DNA of 32,646 bases from Oribacterium sp. GTDB lineage: Bacteria; Bacillota; Clostridia; Lachnospirales; Lachnospiraceae. The notes beneath the pieces were generated by a model. That model had not been told where the DNA came from and made no database searches. It saw nothing but the letters and a program-made list of their open reading frames with translations. Shown here piece after piece: positions 23,039 through 30,923 of the stretch. Within the stretch, counting starts at the first letter, position 1, and the number at the start of each line of letters is the position of its first letter. Where the stretch lies: positions 1 through 32,646 of the forward strand of contig JAILDF010000238.1 of the NCBI GenBank assembly GCA_024689585.1. The letters run 5' to 3'. The position numbers and the translations under genes are program-made.

Positions 23039-24415
23039 TCAGAATATCTTTCGCTTATTTACAAACCTGAAATAATAAAGCAGAAACAGGATTGATGTTG
23101 TCACCCAGGTCAGAGGATAACTGAATTCAACGGTTTCTATCCTGTGCCATACGGGTACGGCAAAGAATATCCATAAAACTCTCAGGATACAGATTCCAAA
23201 TACTGAAATGATCATTGGTTTCAGGCTGTTGCCCATCCCTCTGAGAGAACCGGATAACAGCTCGATGGTCGTATAAGTAATGTAGAAGGGCGATAGATAC
23301 CGTATCATAGCGGTTCCGGTATTTATGACACTTTCGTCTGTGGCAAAAAGGTTGAAAGCAAGGAATCCCCATTTGTAGAGAATAAAGGTCATAAAGCCGG
23401 TGATGAGAGCCATGATGACAGCACTTTGCCTTATACACTGCCGTACTCTTTTATACAGCCCGGCTCCGTAATTCTGCCCTACGAAAGTTGTGACGCCTAT
23501 GCCGAATGAACTTGAGATCATCCAGTATACCGAGTCTATCTTGGAGTAGGCAGCCCATGCCGCCACTGCATCAGTCCCGAATTCGTTTATGGCTGTCTGG
23601 ATAAAGACATTAGACAAGGAATACATGAGGGACTGGATTCCTGCCGGCAGTCCTATGGCAATGATACGAAAAAGCTGCTTTTTGTGGAGTGTCAGTTCTC
23701 CTTTGGACAGCCGGTAGCTGCTGCTCGATTTGCTTAGTGTGTATAAAACCATCACAGCACTGATAAGCTGGCAAAGAATCGTGGCAAGTGCGACTCCCAT
23801 AACACCGAGCCCCATCTTAAGAACAAAGAAATAGTCAAGTATTATATTGGAAATGCAGGATACAACAAGGAATATAAGAGGCCGTTTGGAATCTCCCACA
23901 GCTCTCAGAATTCCGGCGCCCATGTTGTAAATGAGGTTTGGTATCATTCCCAGGGAATATACACGAAGATATATAATGGTGAGATCCAGAACTTCAGACG
24001 GGGTCTTCATCCATACACTAAAAACAGGCATCATGAAGTAACCTATCAGTGTAAGAAGTGCTCCGCTGATTATGGAAAGCAGCATGGCGGTGTGAACAGC
24101 TTTTCTGACTGAGTTATCCTTATTTGCGCCATAATACTGGGCGGTTACCACACCTGCCCCTGATGCTACGCCAACAAAGAACCCCACGAAAACATTCACC
24201 AGCATGGCAGAGCTTCCGCCAACTGCGGATAAGGCTTCCTTACCTACAAATCTTCCTACCACAACGGCATCCACCGTGTTGTAGAGCTGCTGAAAAAATG
24301 TACCCATGATAAGAGGCAGAACATAAAGAATGAGAGTCTTCCATATCACACCTTGGGTAATGGCATTATATGAAAGACTATCGTTGTTGGAAATGGTTTT
24401 ATCGTTAGATTTCAT
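23039..24415 (-). CDS. MATE-family efflux transporter
   Basis: The 458-residue membrane protein has about twelve hydrophobic segments in two similar halves. MATE-type sequence includes LPLIMGTFFQQLYNTVDAVV and VGRFVGKEALSAVGGS near the N terminus, and GLPAGIQSLMYSLSNVFIQT at the start of the second half. Members export cationic drugs or metabolites driven by Na+ or H+ gradients; the substrate here cannot be told. Its ATG overlaps the stop of the upstream lipoprotein gene (ATGA), so the two are translationally coupled. Confidence 0.93.
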   Translation of the reverse strand: MKSNDKTISNNDSLSYNAITQGVIWKTLILYVLPLIMGTFFQQLYNTVDAVVVGRFVGKEALSAVGGSSAMLVNVFVGFFVGVASGAGVVTAQYYGANKDNSVRKAVHTAMLLSIISGALLTLIGYFMMPVFSVWMKTPSEVLDLTIIYLRVYSLGMIPNLIYNMGAGILRAVGDSKRPLIFLVVSCISNIILDYFFVLKMGLGVMGVALATILCQLISAVMVLYTLSKSSSSYRLSKGELTLHKKQLFRIIAIGLPAGIQSLMYSLSNVFIQTAINEFGTDAVAAWAAYSKIDSVYWMISSSFGIGVTTFVGQNYGAGLYKRVRQCIRQSAVIMALITGFMTFILYKWGFLAFNLFATDESVINTGTAMIRYLSPFYITYTTIELLSGSLRGMGNSLKPMIISVFGICILRVLWIFFAVPVWHRIETVEFSYPLTWVTTSILFLLYYFRFVNKRKIF

Positions 24416-25032
24416 TTTACCTGTTTGATAAGTTCTTTAAGGGTCTTTTCATCGATTCCGCTCTTGGAATAAATGGAATAGGCATTTCCTGCCTCTTTCC
24501 AAAGAGCGTCATAGATTACGTCATCCTTGAGGCTGAGGTTTACTTCTTTGCCATCGATGGTTTTTGTAGTACTGGTAGTATCAGTTTCGGAAACTGCTTC
24601 CGAAAGAAGGCCGGACAGAGTTTTGCTGTCAGTACCCTTTCTGATAATGATATCATTACCGTCGGTGGTAATGTAATCCGCTTCAAGAAGAGTGCCTGCA
24701 ATGGCCTTGTAATATGGCTCTACACCTGAAATATCTTCAGGAAATACACCCTCGAAGCCTGCCTGTTTTGCAGCGTCGGAAAGAATCTGGATGGAGGTAT
24801 CAGGGTTATCAACCACGTAATTTACAAGGTTGGATAAAATCCTCTTTTCTCTTTCGGTAACATTGATCTCACCGTTTTTGAAACCTTCGGCTATTCCGGA
24901 GATGATTTCCTGAGTCAGATCCTCAGAAGACACAGATTCATAAGGTTCCTTGCGTTTCCCGCAGGAACAGATAGTGATAAGAGATAAAAGTACCAAACCG
25001 GTATATAGAGTTTTTCTGAATTTTTTGATCAT
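24412..25032 (-). CDS. Lipoprotein of unknown function
   Basis: I do not recognise this 206-residue protein. It begins with MIKKFRK, a hydrophobic stretch and the lipobox-like LITICSC, so Cys24 is the probable lipid-anchored residue after signal peptidase II cleavage. The mature part is acidic, mostly helical, and has a Ser/Thr-rich stretch near 145-155. A predicted ribosome-binding site, AGAGGA, lies 6 bases before the ATG. Its stop overlaps the start of the MATE gene, which suggests an extracytoplasmic partner or an envelope factor expressed with that transporter. It follows the FliB-like gene by 73 bases. Confidence 0.85.
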   Translation of the reverse strand: MIKKFRKTLYTGLVLLSLITICSCGKRKEPYESVSSEDLTQEIISGIAEGFKNGEINVTEREKRILSNLVNYVVDNPDTSIQILSDAAKQAGFEGVFPEDISGVEPYYKAIAGTLLEADYITTDGNDIIIRKGTDSKTLSGLLSEAVSETDTTSTTKTIDGKEVNLSLKDDVIYDALWKEAGNAYSIYSKSGIDEKTLKELIKQVK

Positions 25033-25105
25033 ATTCTATCCTCTTTTCTGGTTTCATGACCGTGATCAGTTTAAAAAGAGATTTATTCTTTGGAGCTTAT
25101 TTGGA

Positions 25106-26122
25106 TCATACGGATTTCTTTATCCTGTCCACATTCCCGTCGTCATGCTCTACTTCCTTTGAATAAAGATGAGCCACATAAATCATATCCGATACATCGA
25201 TATTTCCTTTACTTACCCATTCAGCAAAAAGCATGAAAAATATAAGTCTAAGGCTACGGTGGACGAAACATAATTCATTTTCTATGTCGCCGTCAGTCAT
25301 TGTATCGATAAAATATCTGAAAATAAAATATACACCGGTTTTGGGAATCCATTCATCAAGCTTTTCTGAATATAGAGAGGTGAATTCAGGAATCATGTCA
25401 AGCTTGGATGGATTATCGGATAATTCCTTATAGTAAGAAAGCTTTTCAGACCATTCTTCGTTAATGGAATCCAGAGATTCATAAAGAAGGATGAGCTCTT
25501 TATAGCTTTCCGTAAGGAAGCCCCGGGATTTATCCTTTTCCCCGGGATCTTCTCCTTCGGCATAGGAAACCAAAGCCCTTACCTCCAGGAGTTTATCGTT
25601 AAAGGAATGACCTGTATCCTGTAAAAGCGAAATGCATTTATTTCTAAGTGACAGGATCTCAACCAGAGTATCCCGGTCATCTTCGGTCAGAGGCTCTCCC
25701 TCCACAGGATTTTCGGACCGGACATATTCTATTACAGGGGTTTCTGTGTAGAATATCCTTCCAAGCTCCATACAGCTCAGGCTCATATCAGTCTGCTCGT
25801 AATTACCGATGTCCATAAAATATCTTGGATACTCGGTACAGGTCTGGCAAAGACTCTCTTCTCCCAGATTAGTGTATATATCGCATAAATTCTCTTTATT
25901 TAAAAAGGGACACCGTTTATCTTTTGTGAGCGGGAAATAGCATCCCTCGCCATCTTCGCAAATATGCTCTTTAAGTCTTTTTCCAAATTCACCGTCAACG
26001 CTTTTATAGTATTGTGAAGACTCCCTGTCCACATCCACTTCCCAGCCTGCGCAGCAGGTATCCGGACAGTCGCCGCCTATACAACGGAAACTTTCATAAT
26101 ATTCAGGATATTCCAGTATCAT
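25106..26122 (-). CDS. fliB: FliB-like (flagellin lysine N-methylase family) protein
   Basis: The 338-residue protein matches the FliB family, which methylates surface lysines of flagellin and holds an iron-sulfur cluster. The N-terminal cysteine pattern is FRCIGGDCPDTCCAGWEV (Cys14, 19, 23, 24). It is followed by further cysteines in CPFLNKENLCDIYTNLGEES and then CQTCTEYPR. The remainder is helical and weakly conserved. No flagellin or other flagellar gene is nearby, and the family is often found away from flagellin in Lachnospiraceae, so the real substrate is uncertain. AGGAGG is present but 13 bases from the ATG. Confidence 0.75.
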   Translation of the reverse strand: MILEYPEYYESFRCIGGDCPDTCCAGWEVDVDRESSQYYKSVDGEFGKRLKEHICEDGEGCYFPLTKDKRCPFLNKENLCDIYTNLGEESLCQTCTEYPRYFMDIGNYEQTDMSLSCMELGRIFYTETPVIEYVRSENPVEGEPLTEDDRDTLVEILSLRNKCISLLQDTGHSFNDKLLEVRALVSYAEGEDPGEKDKSRGFLTESYKELILLYESLDSINEEWSEKLSYYKELSDNPSKLDMIPEFTSLYSEKLDEWIPKTGVYFIFRYFIDTMTDGDIENELCFVHRSLRLIFFMLFAEWVSKGNIDVSDMIYVAHLYSKEVEHDDGNVDRIKKSV

Positions 26123-26184
26123 AGGGATTTAAATTCCTCCTCTGAAAATGCCGCCTTTGTTGTTTAAACTATATGCAGAGTTCA

Positions 26185-27186
26185 TCATCTGTTTGGTTCA
26201 AATTTACAATTAGCCATAAGATTCCGTACTGCTGCTTTGTATTCCGGCAGGTTTTTTGCCTTTCTTATATCCTTCATATATCTTTCTGAATCCGTAAAGG
26301 ATCTGCTAAGCCAGCTCCAGTACTCTTTCACTTTGTATAAAAGATTTGCGTCGCTGCCCATTTCGGGTATATAGGATTCTATCAATGCTTCATGAAAGGC
26401 TTTTATTTCCTCAAGGGTGCAGGGCTCTCCACCGTTAAGCTCTCTTATCAGAGAAGGATTTATGAGTAAACCTCTGCCTATCATTACGGTATCTATTTCA
26501 GGAAACAGTGCTTTTACCTTTTCAAAGTCTTTTTTTGTAACAATGTCTCCGTTATATACAAGGTGATGCTTTGAACCTTCAATGAATTTTCTGAAGTGAT
26601 CATAATGTATCTCACCTTTATAAAACTCTTTTTGTACACGGCTGTGAACTATAACATCACTCAATGGATATCTGTTGTAAACAGCTATGAGCCGGTCGGA
26701 TTCCGAAGGGTCATGTATGCCAAGCCTGGTCTTTACGGAAACAGAGACTTGCTTTTCGCTTGAAGTGGAAGCATTAACAGAAGAATCATAGGATATATGA
26801 TTTTTATCCAGGAGCTCAAATGTCTCTTCCAGAAAAGCGTCAAGCCTGTCAGGGTAACGCAGCATTCCCGAACCCTTGCCCTTTGCCACAACAGTACCCG
26901 ATGGGCAGCCAAGGTTCAGGTTCACTTCTTTATATCCAAGTTCGGACATTTTTTCTATAGCCCACACGAACATTTCGGCGTTGTTTGTGATGATCTGGGG
27001 AACCAGGTCGGATACCTTGTTGAGTGCAGGGTCAGTATCTCTTTTTTCTCTTGTTGTAAAGGAAAATGTATCGTTTGCCGAGAGAAATGGCGTGTAAAAA
27101 CGATCTATCCCCGGAAAACACTGTTGGAAGGCATTACGAAAAGGGTATCCTGTAATGCCTTCCATAGGTGCAAAATAAAATTTCAT
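26185..27186 (-). CDS. dus: tRNA-dihydrouridine synthase
   Basis: Dus enzymes reduce specific uridines in tRNA to dihydrouridine using FMN and NADPH. The 333-residue TIM-barrel protein begins MKFYFAPMEGITGYPFR, the family start. The catalytic cysteine Cys94 lies in NLNLGCPSG. FMN-binding segments VKTRLG, YNGDI and IGRGLL follow. A polar insert of about 15 residues (NHISYDSSVNASTSSEK) interrupts the region before VSVSVKTRLG. Which uridine position it modifies cannot be told. No ribosome-binding site is visible before the ATG. The gene starts 15 bases after the L,D-transpeptidase gene, so coupling is likely. Confidence 0.92.
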   Translation of the reverse strand: MKFYFAPMEGITGYPFRNAFQQCFPGIDRFYTPFLSANDTFSFTTREKRDTDPALNKVSDLVPQIITNNAEMFVWAIEKMSELGYKEVNLNLGCPSGTVVAKGKGSGMLRYPDRLDAFLEETFELLDKNHISYDSSVNASTSSEKQVSVSVKTRLGIHDPSESDRLIAVYNRYPLSDVIVHSRVQKEFYKGEIHYDHFRKFIEGSKHHLVYNGDIVTKKDFEKVKALFPEIDTVMIGRGLLINPSLIRELNGGEPCTLEEIKAFHEALIESYIPEMGSDANLLYKVKEYWSWLSRSFTDSERYMKDIRKAKNLPEYKAAVRNLMANCKFEPNR

Positions 27187-27201
27187 ATGATGATGTAAAT
27201 A

Positions 27202-28017
27202 TTAAAAGTTTGAAATGGCGTCAGCATCCGGAACTATCATGATATAGCAGCCGTCATGACATTTTTGTAAGAGCTTAAGCATATCCTCTTCGAGCACTGA
27301 TACACAGCCGGCAGAACCCCACTCGGCAGGGTTTTTGCAATGAAGGAATATTGCGGAACCACGCTTGTAAACAGTAGGATTGATATTGAAGCCGATAGCC
27401 ATGGCGTATTTATAGCAAATTTCATATTCGATGAGATGCTCGCCTCCGACGTGGGTTGCGCTCTCTACCCAGGTGTTGTAGGTAGCTTTCTCTCCTGACC
27501 AGTAGGAGTTTTCAGTTATTTCTCTCCAGGTCATGGCAGTTCCCGGATTTGAACCGAATCCGAAGGCATGAAGTATGGGGAAGGAACCTATAGGAGTTGT
27601 CTGGTCCCCTTCATGTCTTTCGTTAAAAGGCTTAAGACCGTTTCTACCGTAACCACAGTAAACGTCCATATCCTTGATCCAGTTTCCGTCAGACTGTTTG
27701 TTCCATAATGTGAGGTTGTGGTCAACAACCAGAATGATCTGATCTGTTATCTGGGCAGTAAGACTTGATTTAAGCTTCTCGTATAAGGCATAGGTATCTT
27801 CTGTCGGGATTTCATTGTTGATGGTCGTCCCGGCAGTTGAAGGACCGGTGGCTTCAGTGGCGGCAGCACCGCCGGAAGCATTTGCGGCAGCGGTATAGGC
27901 TGTAAGCTCTGATTCCGGTATTCCGGGACCGAATTCCGCAAAAGAAGTAAAGGCTGTGCATGAAACTACAGTCAATGCGAGGACTGCAGAAATGAATTTC
28001 AATTTAAACTTTTTCAT
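27202..28017 (-). CDS. Secreted L,D-transpeptidase (YkuD) family protein
   Basis: The 271-residue protein has a signal peptide (about 1-27, ending in TSFAEF) and an Ala/Gly/Thr-rich linker. Its YkuD-type catalytic domain begins near TDQIILVVD. The active-site segment reads AIFLHCKN...WGSAGCVSV, with His226 and catalytic Cys238. YkuD enzymes form 3-3 peptidoglycan cross-links or attach proteins to the wall; some related secreted forms are carboxypeptidases or have unknown roles. It is unlike the neighbouring 455-residue protein outside the active site. AGGAGAT precedes the ATG, and its leader contains a hairpin. Confidence 0.88.
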   Translation of the reverse strand: MKKFKLKFISAVLALTVVSCTAFTSFAEFGPGIPESELTAYTAAANASGGAAATEATGPSTAGTTINNEIPTEDTYALYEKLKSSLTAQITDQIILVVDHNLTLWNKQSDGNWIKDMDVYCGYGRNGLKPFNERHEGDQTTPIGSFPILHAFGFGSNPGTAMTWREITENSYWSGEKATYNTWVESATHVGGEHLIEYEICYKYAMAIGFNINPTVYKRGSAIFLHCKNPAEWGSAGCVSVLEEDMLKLLQKCHDGCYIMIVPDADAISNF

Positions 28018-28037
28018 AAATCTCCTCTTTATTACAT

Positions 28038-28075
28038 AATCTGTGGACGCCTCCTGAAAACAGAGCCCACAGATT
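28038..28075 (-). other. Hairpin in the leader of the 271-residue YkuD gene
   Basis: AATCTGTGG (28038-28046) pairs perfectly with CCACAGATT (28067-28075) around a 20-base loop. On the transcribed strand that loop contains the ribosome-binding-site-like AGGAGG. It lies 20 bases before the ATG. No T tract follows it. Confidence 0.5.
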
Positions 28076-28110
28076 AAATTTAAGTCAGGGTTAAATGCAA
28101 GGGACCCTTT

Positions 28111-29478
28111 TTAGTAGTATGTGATTACAGGCATACCTGCTTCTACCAGTGAGTAAAGCTCCTTTGCTTTAGGAATAGGCATGTTTACACAGCCGTGGGA
28201 TCCGCTGTAACGGTAGATGGAACCTCCGAAGCTTCCGCGCCAGGAGGCATCGTGGAATCCGCAGCCATTATAGAACGGCATCCAGTAAGTAACGGGAGAT
28301 GCATAATCACGTCCGCGTAATACCACATTTTTTGCTTTATACATGACACTGAAGATACCCGTGGGGGTTCCTCTTCCGCGGCTGGTATTTCCGGTCACAC
28401 AATCGGAAGTGAAAATAATGTTTCCATCCTGTATGAAGTAAACCTTCTGGTCAGACATATCAACTTCCAGATAGGTATCGCCGTATTCGTTTCCCGAGCG
28501 CTGGCAGCCGGAGGTTGTATATACAGGCTCGCGTTCTACAGGCAATCCTGAAAGGATATCCTCTTTAAGCTGTTCAATTTCTTTTTTCTTTGAAATGTTG
28601 TAACCGTAAGGGCCCTTGACATTGATTATACGTCCTGAAACAGTCTTGAAGCTTCTTGTGGTATAAGCGGTGTCAGTGGATGATTTAAGCTCGGTAACAT
28701 ATTCATCTACCTTTTCATCATTTAAGGTAACGGTACCGTCCTCCTGCTTGTCAAGCCATGGATAATAGGTGTCTGAATTCAGTATTATCTTCTGGTTTCC
28801 GAAATCATAGGTTACGGAGGCAGCGAGAGCTTCGTTCAGGGTTGTTGCTCTCTGGTTAAGGAGAGTATCATCTGAACGGATGTCTGCTGTCAGGTAGCAG
28901 TCTTCTTCGGTCAGATCCACAAAAACCGCTCTGTCGGTTATGGCATCCTCAATAACACCTGTAACTTTATCAGGATCCGGTGTGTCACCGTCCTCTTCCG
29001 AAGCAATGGTATAACCGGCTCCGGGAATATAAGCTGTCAGAAAGGCATCGACTGGAGTATCTGTGCTTCCCTCCTCGGGTAAAAGATCATGGTTTATGAT
29101 GGTCTTTAGCTTTTCTTCATCAAAGGAAACCGAATCAGGCTCTATAAAGTAGTTTCCCGGATTCAGCATATAGTAAGGATAGATCAAAGGATTCTGCACG
29201 CGGATCTTCTCCACAGGGAAATCAGCACTGAGATCAATGTCTGCTCCATTGATTGTCAATTCGTTTTTGTGTATGTCTCTGACGGTGATGGCATAGGCAT
29301 CTCTTTCCATTGCTGACAGACGGTCATTCAGTTCGGCCCTCGGAACCATGGAAAAATCTGCGCCATTAATTACGGTACCGGGCATGATCTTGCCGGACAT
29401 GTACAGAGTACTTGCCAGATATCCGGCCAGAAGTCCGGTTGTAACTCCTAAAATGATACCAATACTTTTATCTTTCAA
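28111..29478 (-). CDS. Membrane-anchored L,D-transpeptidase with peptidoglycan-binding-like domain
   Basis: The 455-residue protein has a single N-terminal membrane helix (about 5-27) and an extracytoplasmic region of about 300 residues. That region resembles the YkuD-associated peptidoglycan-binding domain type (ADFPVEKI, SVTYDFGNQKIILNSDTYYP). The C-terminal YkuD domain has the catalytic motif SGSHGCVNM with His428 and Cys430, plus an upstream His409. It should make 3-3 cross-links in the cell wall. The start codon is TTG at 29476-29478, supported by AGGGAGGGG 7 bases upstream. It is probably transcribed with the smaller YkuD gene. Confidence 0.92.
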   Translation of the reverse strand: MKDKSIGIILGVTTGLLAGYLASTLYMSGKIMPGTVINGADFSMVPRAELNDRLSAMERDAYAITVRDIHKNELTINGADIDLSADFPVEKIRVQNPLIYPYYMLNPGNYFIEPDSVSFDEEKLKTIINHDLLPEEGSTDTPVDAFLTAYIPGAGYTIASEEDGDTPDPDKVTGVIEDAITDRAVFVDLTEEDCYLTADIRSDDTLLNQRATTLNEALAASVTYDFGNQKIILNSDTYYPWLDKQEDGTVTLNDEKVDEYVTELKSSTDTAYTTRSFKTVSGRIINVKGPYGYNISKKKEIEQLKEDILSGLPVEREPVYTTSGCQRSGNEYGDTYLEVDMSDQKVYFIQDGNIIFTSDCVTGNTSRGRGTPTGIFSVMYKAKNVVLRGRDYASPVTYWMPFYNGCGFHDASWRGSFGGSIYRYSGSHGCVNMPIPKAKELYSLVEAGMPVITYY

Positions 29479-29576
29479 AACTAATCCCCTCCCTAAAGCT
29501 TAGTGAAATTTTATATATGCGTCATTTATATAAAATGAAATACATTATTTATTTAAAGATACATGATGGATGACCA

Positions 29577-30359
29577 TCAGTCATAATCCACCTTCATGAG
29601 ACATAATCCTTTGGCTTCTGCTGTATAGCCGGCATTTTGACGATCTTTGCTGTTAAGTATGTCTGACATTGAATCAGGTGTTCTTTTCCCAAAACCTATT
29701 TCCAGAAGCGTGCCTGTCATGATACGCACCTGATTTTGTAAAAAGCCGGTCCCATGAAAGTAAAGTCGGATGTAAGGACCGTTTTCTGTGATTTCTATGT
29801 GGTCTATCACTCTGACAGTGGATTTTTTAAAATGTGAGTTTCCGCAAAAGCATTTAAAGTCGTGCTCTCCCAGGAGATATTCTGCGGCTTTGCGCATTGC
29901 CTCTATATCAGGCTTTTTCTCAAGGACCGTAACATATTTTCTTTCAAATACAGGCTTTTGCTCATCATACCAGCAAGTATATCTGTAAGTCTTTCCGGTG
30001 GCTTTAAACCGGCTGTGAAACCGTTCTCCGCAAGACTTGACTTCATTAACGCTTATATCATCGGGAAGATATCTGTTCATATAAGCCTTGATCTCTGCTT
30101 CTGTCATTTCATTTTCGGGATCCAGTATCACATTGGCAGTCATGGCTCTGGCATGAACTCCCGCATCTGTTCGCCCGGCACCTATAACTGTAATTGGGAA
30201 AGAGGCAAAATCCTTAACAGAATAATTTTCTCCGTATATCATACGGGTCAGCACCTGTTCAAGCTTCCCTTGTATGGTTAATTCTGTATTTGGCTGATGT
30301 TCCCAGCCGTAGTAACGGGAACCATCATAGCTAAGTGTGATTTTGTAGTTTTGCTTCAT
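29577..30359 (-). CDS. truA: tRNA pseudouridine synthase A
   Basis: TruA converts uridines 38-40 in the anticodon arm of tRNAs to pseudouridine. The 260-residue protein begins MKQNYKITLSYDGSRYYGW, and the catalytic Asp65 lies in GAGRTDAGVHA. The C-terminal HGTGFLQNQVRIMTGTL is the second family signature. I start at MKQNYK (30359) by homology. No ribosome-binding site is placed well for it; the nearest AAGGA is 17 bases away. The frame stays open 18 codons further into the acylphosphatase gene. It starts 22 bases after that gene. Confidence 0.95.
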   Translation of the reverse strand: MKQNYKITLSYDGSRYYGWEHQPNTELTIQGKLEQVLTRMIYGENYSVKDFASFPITVIGAGRTDAGVHARAMTANVILDPENEMTEAEIKAYMNRYLPDDISVNEVKSCGERFHSRFKATGKTYRYTCWYDEQKPVFERKYVTVLEKKPDIEAMRKAAEYLLGEHDFKCFCGNSHFKKSTVRVIDHIEITENGPYIRLYFHGTGFLQNQVRIMTGTLLEIGFGKRTPDSMSDILNSKDRQNAGYTAEAKGLCLMKVDYD

Positions 30360-30381
30360 TACTATTAAAGATCTGATCCTT

Positions 30382-30735
30382 TCAGTAAAGTACCCTAAAG
30401 GAACGTTCTTCATTAATAACCTTAATATTGCGCTCCTCTTTATCTGTAATCTCTATAAAACGCTGATTTCCTATTCTGTTCATGAATTCCTGTATGGCAT
30501 CACGGGGACCCTGAAGCTCACAGGTTACAGATCCATCATCTTCATTTCTTGCCCATCCGGTAAGACCCAAAGAACAGGCAAGGTGATAGGCAGTGTATCT
30601 GAACCCCACGCCCTGGACAGTGCCGTAAAATACTATATGTTTACGCACAGTGTTACCGGTACCGGGTGCTGCAGACTCAGTTGAGGATGAGTTATCAAAT
30701 TGATCAGAGTATTTTTTCAGGAAATCAAAAAGCAT
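30382..30735 (-). CDS. Acylphosphatase with N-terminal extension
   Basis: Acylphosphatases hydrolyse acyl phosphates such as carbamoyl or acetyl phosphate. The core (about residues 32-117) has the phosphate-loop motif [13 protein letters not shown] with the catalytic arginine, and [11 protein letters not shown] with the catalytic asparagine. The whole is 117 residues, against about 90 for a typical enzyme. The extra 30 residues at the N terminus ([14 protein letters not shown], then a Ser/Gly-rich linker) are unusual. I start at MLFDFL because GAGGT lies 7 bases upstream of that ATG. Its own extended -10 promoter lies upstream, and truA follows. Confidence 0.9.
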   Translation of the reverse strand: MLFDFLKKYSDQFDNSSSTESAAPGTGNTVRKHIVFYGTVQGVGFRYTAYHLACSLGLTGWARNEDDGSVTCELQGPRDAIQEFMNRIGNQRFIEITDKEERNIKVINEERSFRVLY

Positions 30736-30765
30736 GTTTATGACCTCGTATTTCACGTATTTTTT

Positions 30766-30771
30766 ATTGTA
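30766..30771 (-). promoter_or_regulatory. Extended -10 promoter for the acylphosphatase-truA unit
   Basis: On the minus strand TATGC-TACAAT gives an extended -10 element, with only a T-rich stretch where a -35 would lie. It is about 30 bases upstream of the acylphosphatase start and downstream of the tsf terminator. Confidence 0.55.
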
Positions 30772-30847
30772 GCATAAATATTAAACAGAAAAAATAACTG
30801 TAATATGTGGGATTTATGAAAATTGTTTAACGGATTCTTTTTTGAAC

Positions 30848-30876
30848 AAAAAAAGAGCAGGAAGAAAACTTCCTGC
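30848..30876 (-). terminator. Intrinsic terminator after tsf
   Basis: GCAGGAAG (30857-30864) pairs perfectly with CTTCCTGC (30869-30876) around a four-base loop. On the minus strand the stem is followed by TCTTTTTTTG. It ends the rpsB-tsf unit. Confidence 0.93.
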
Positions 30877-30923
30877 CCCAAACGTAAGATTATAAAATTC
30901 AAGCTATATTAAAAACTTTATAA

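Noticed and set aside
25106..26122. Evidence for a flagellar gene cluster
   Set aside because: Only the FliB-like family match points to flagella. No flagellin, chaperone or motor gene is in the window, so motility cannot be concluded.
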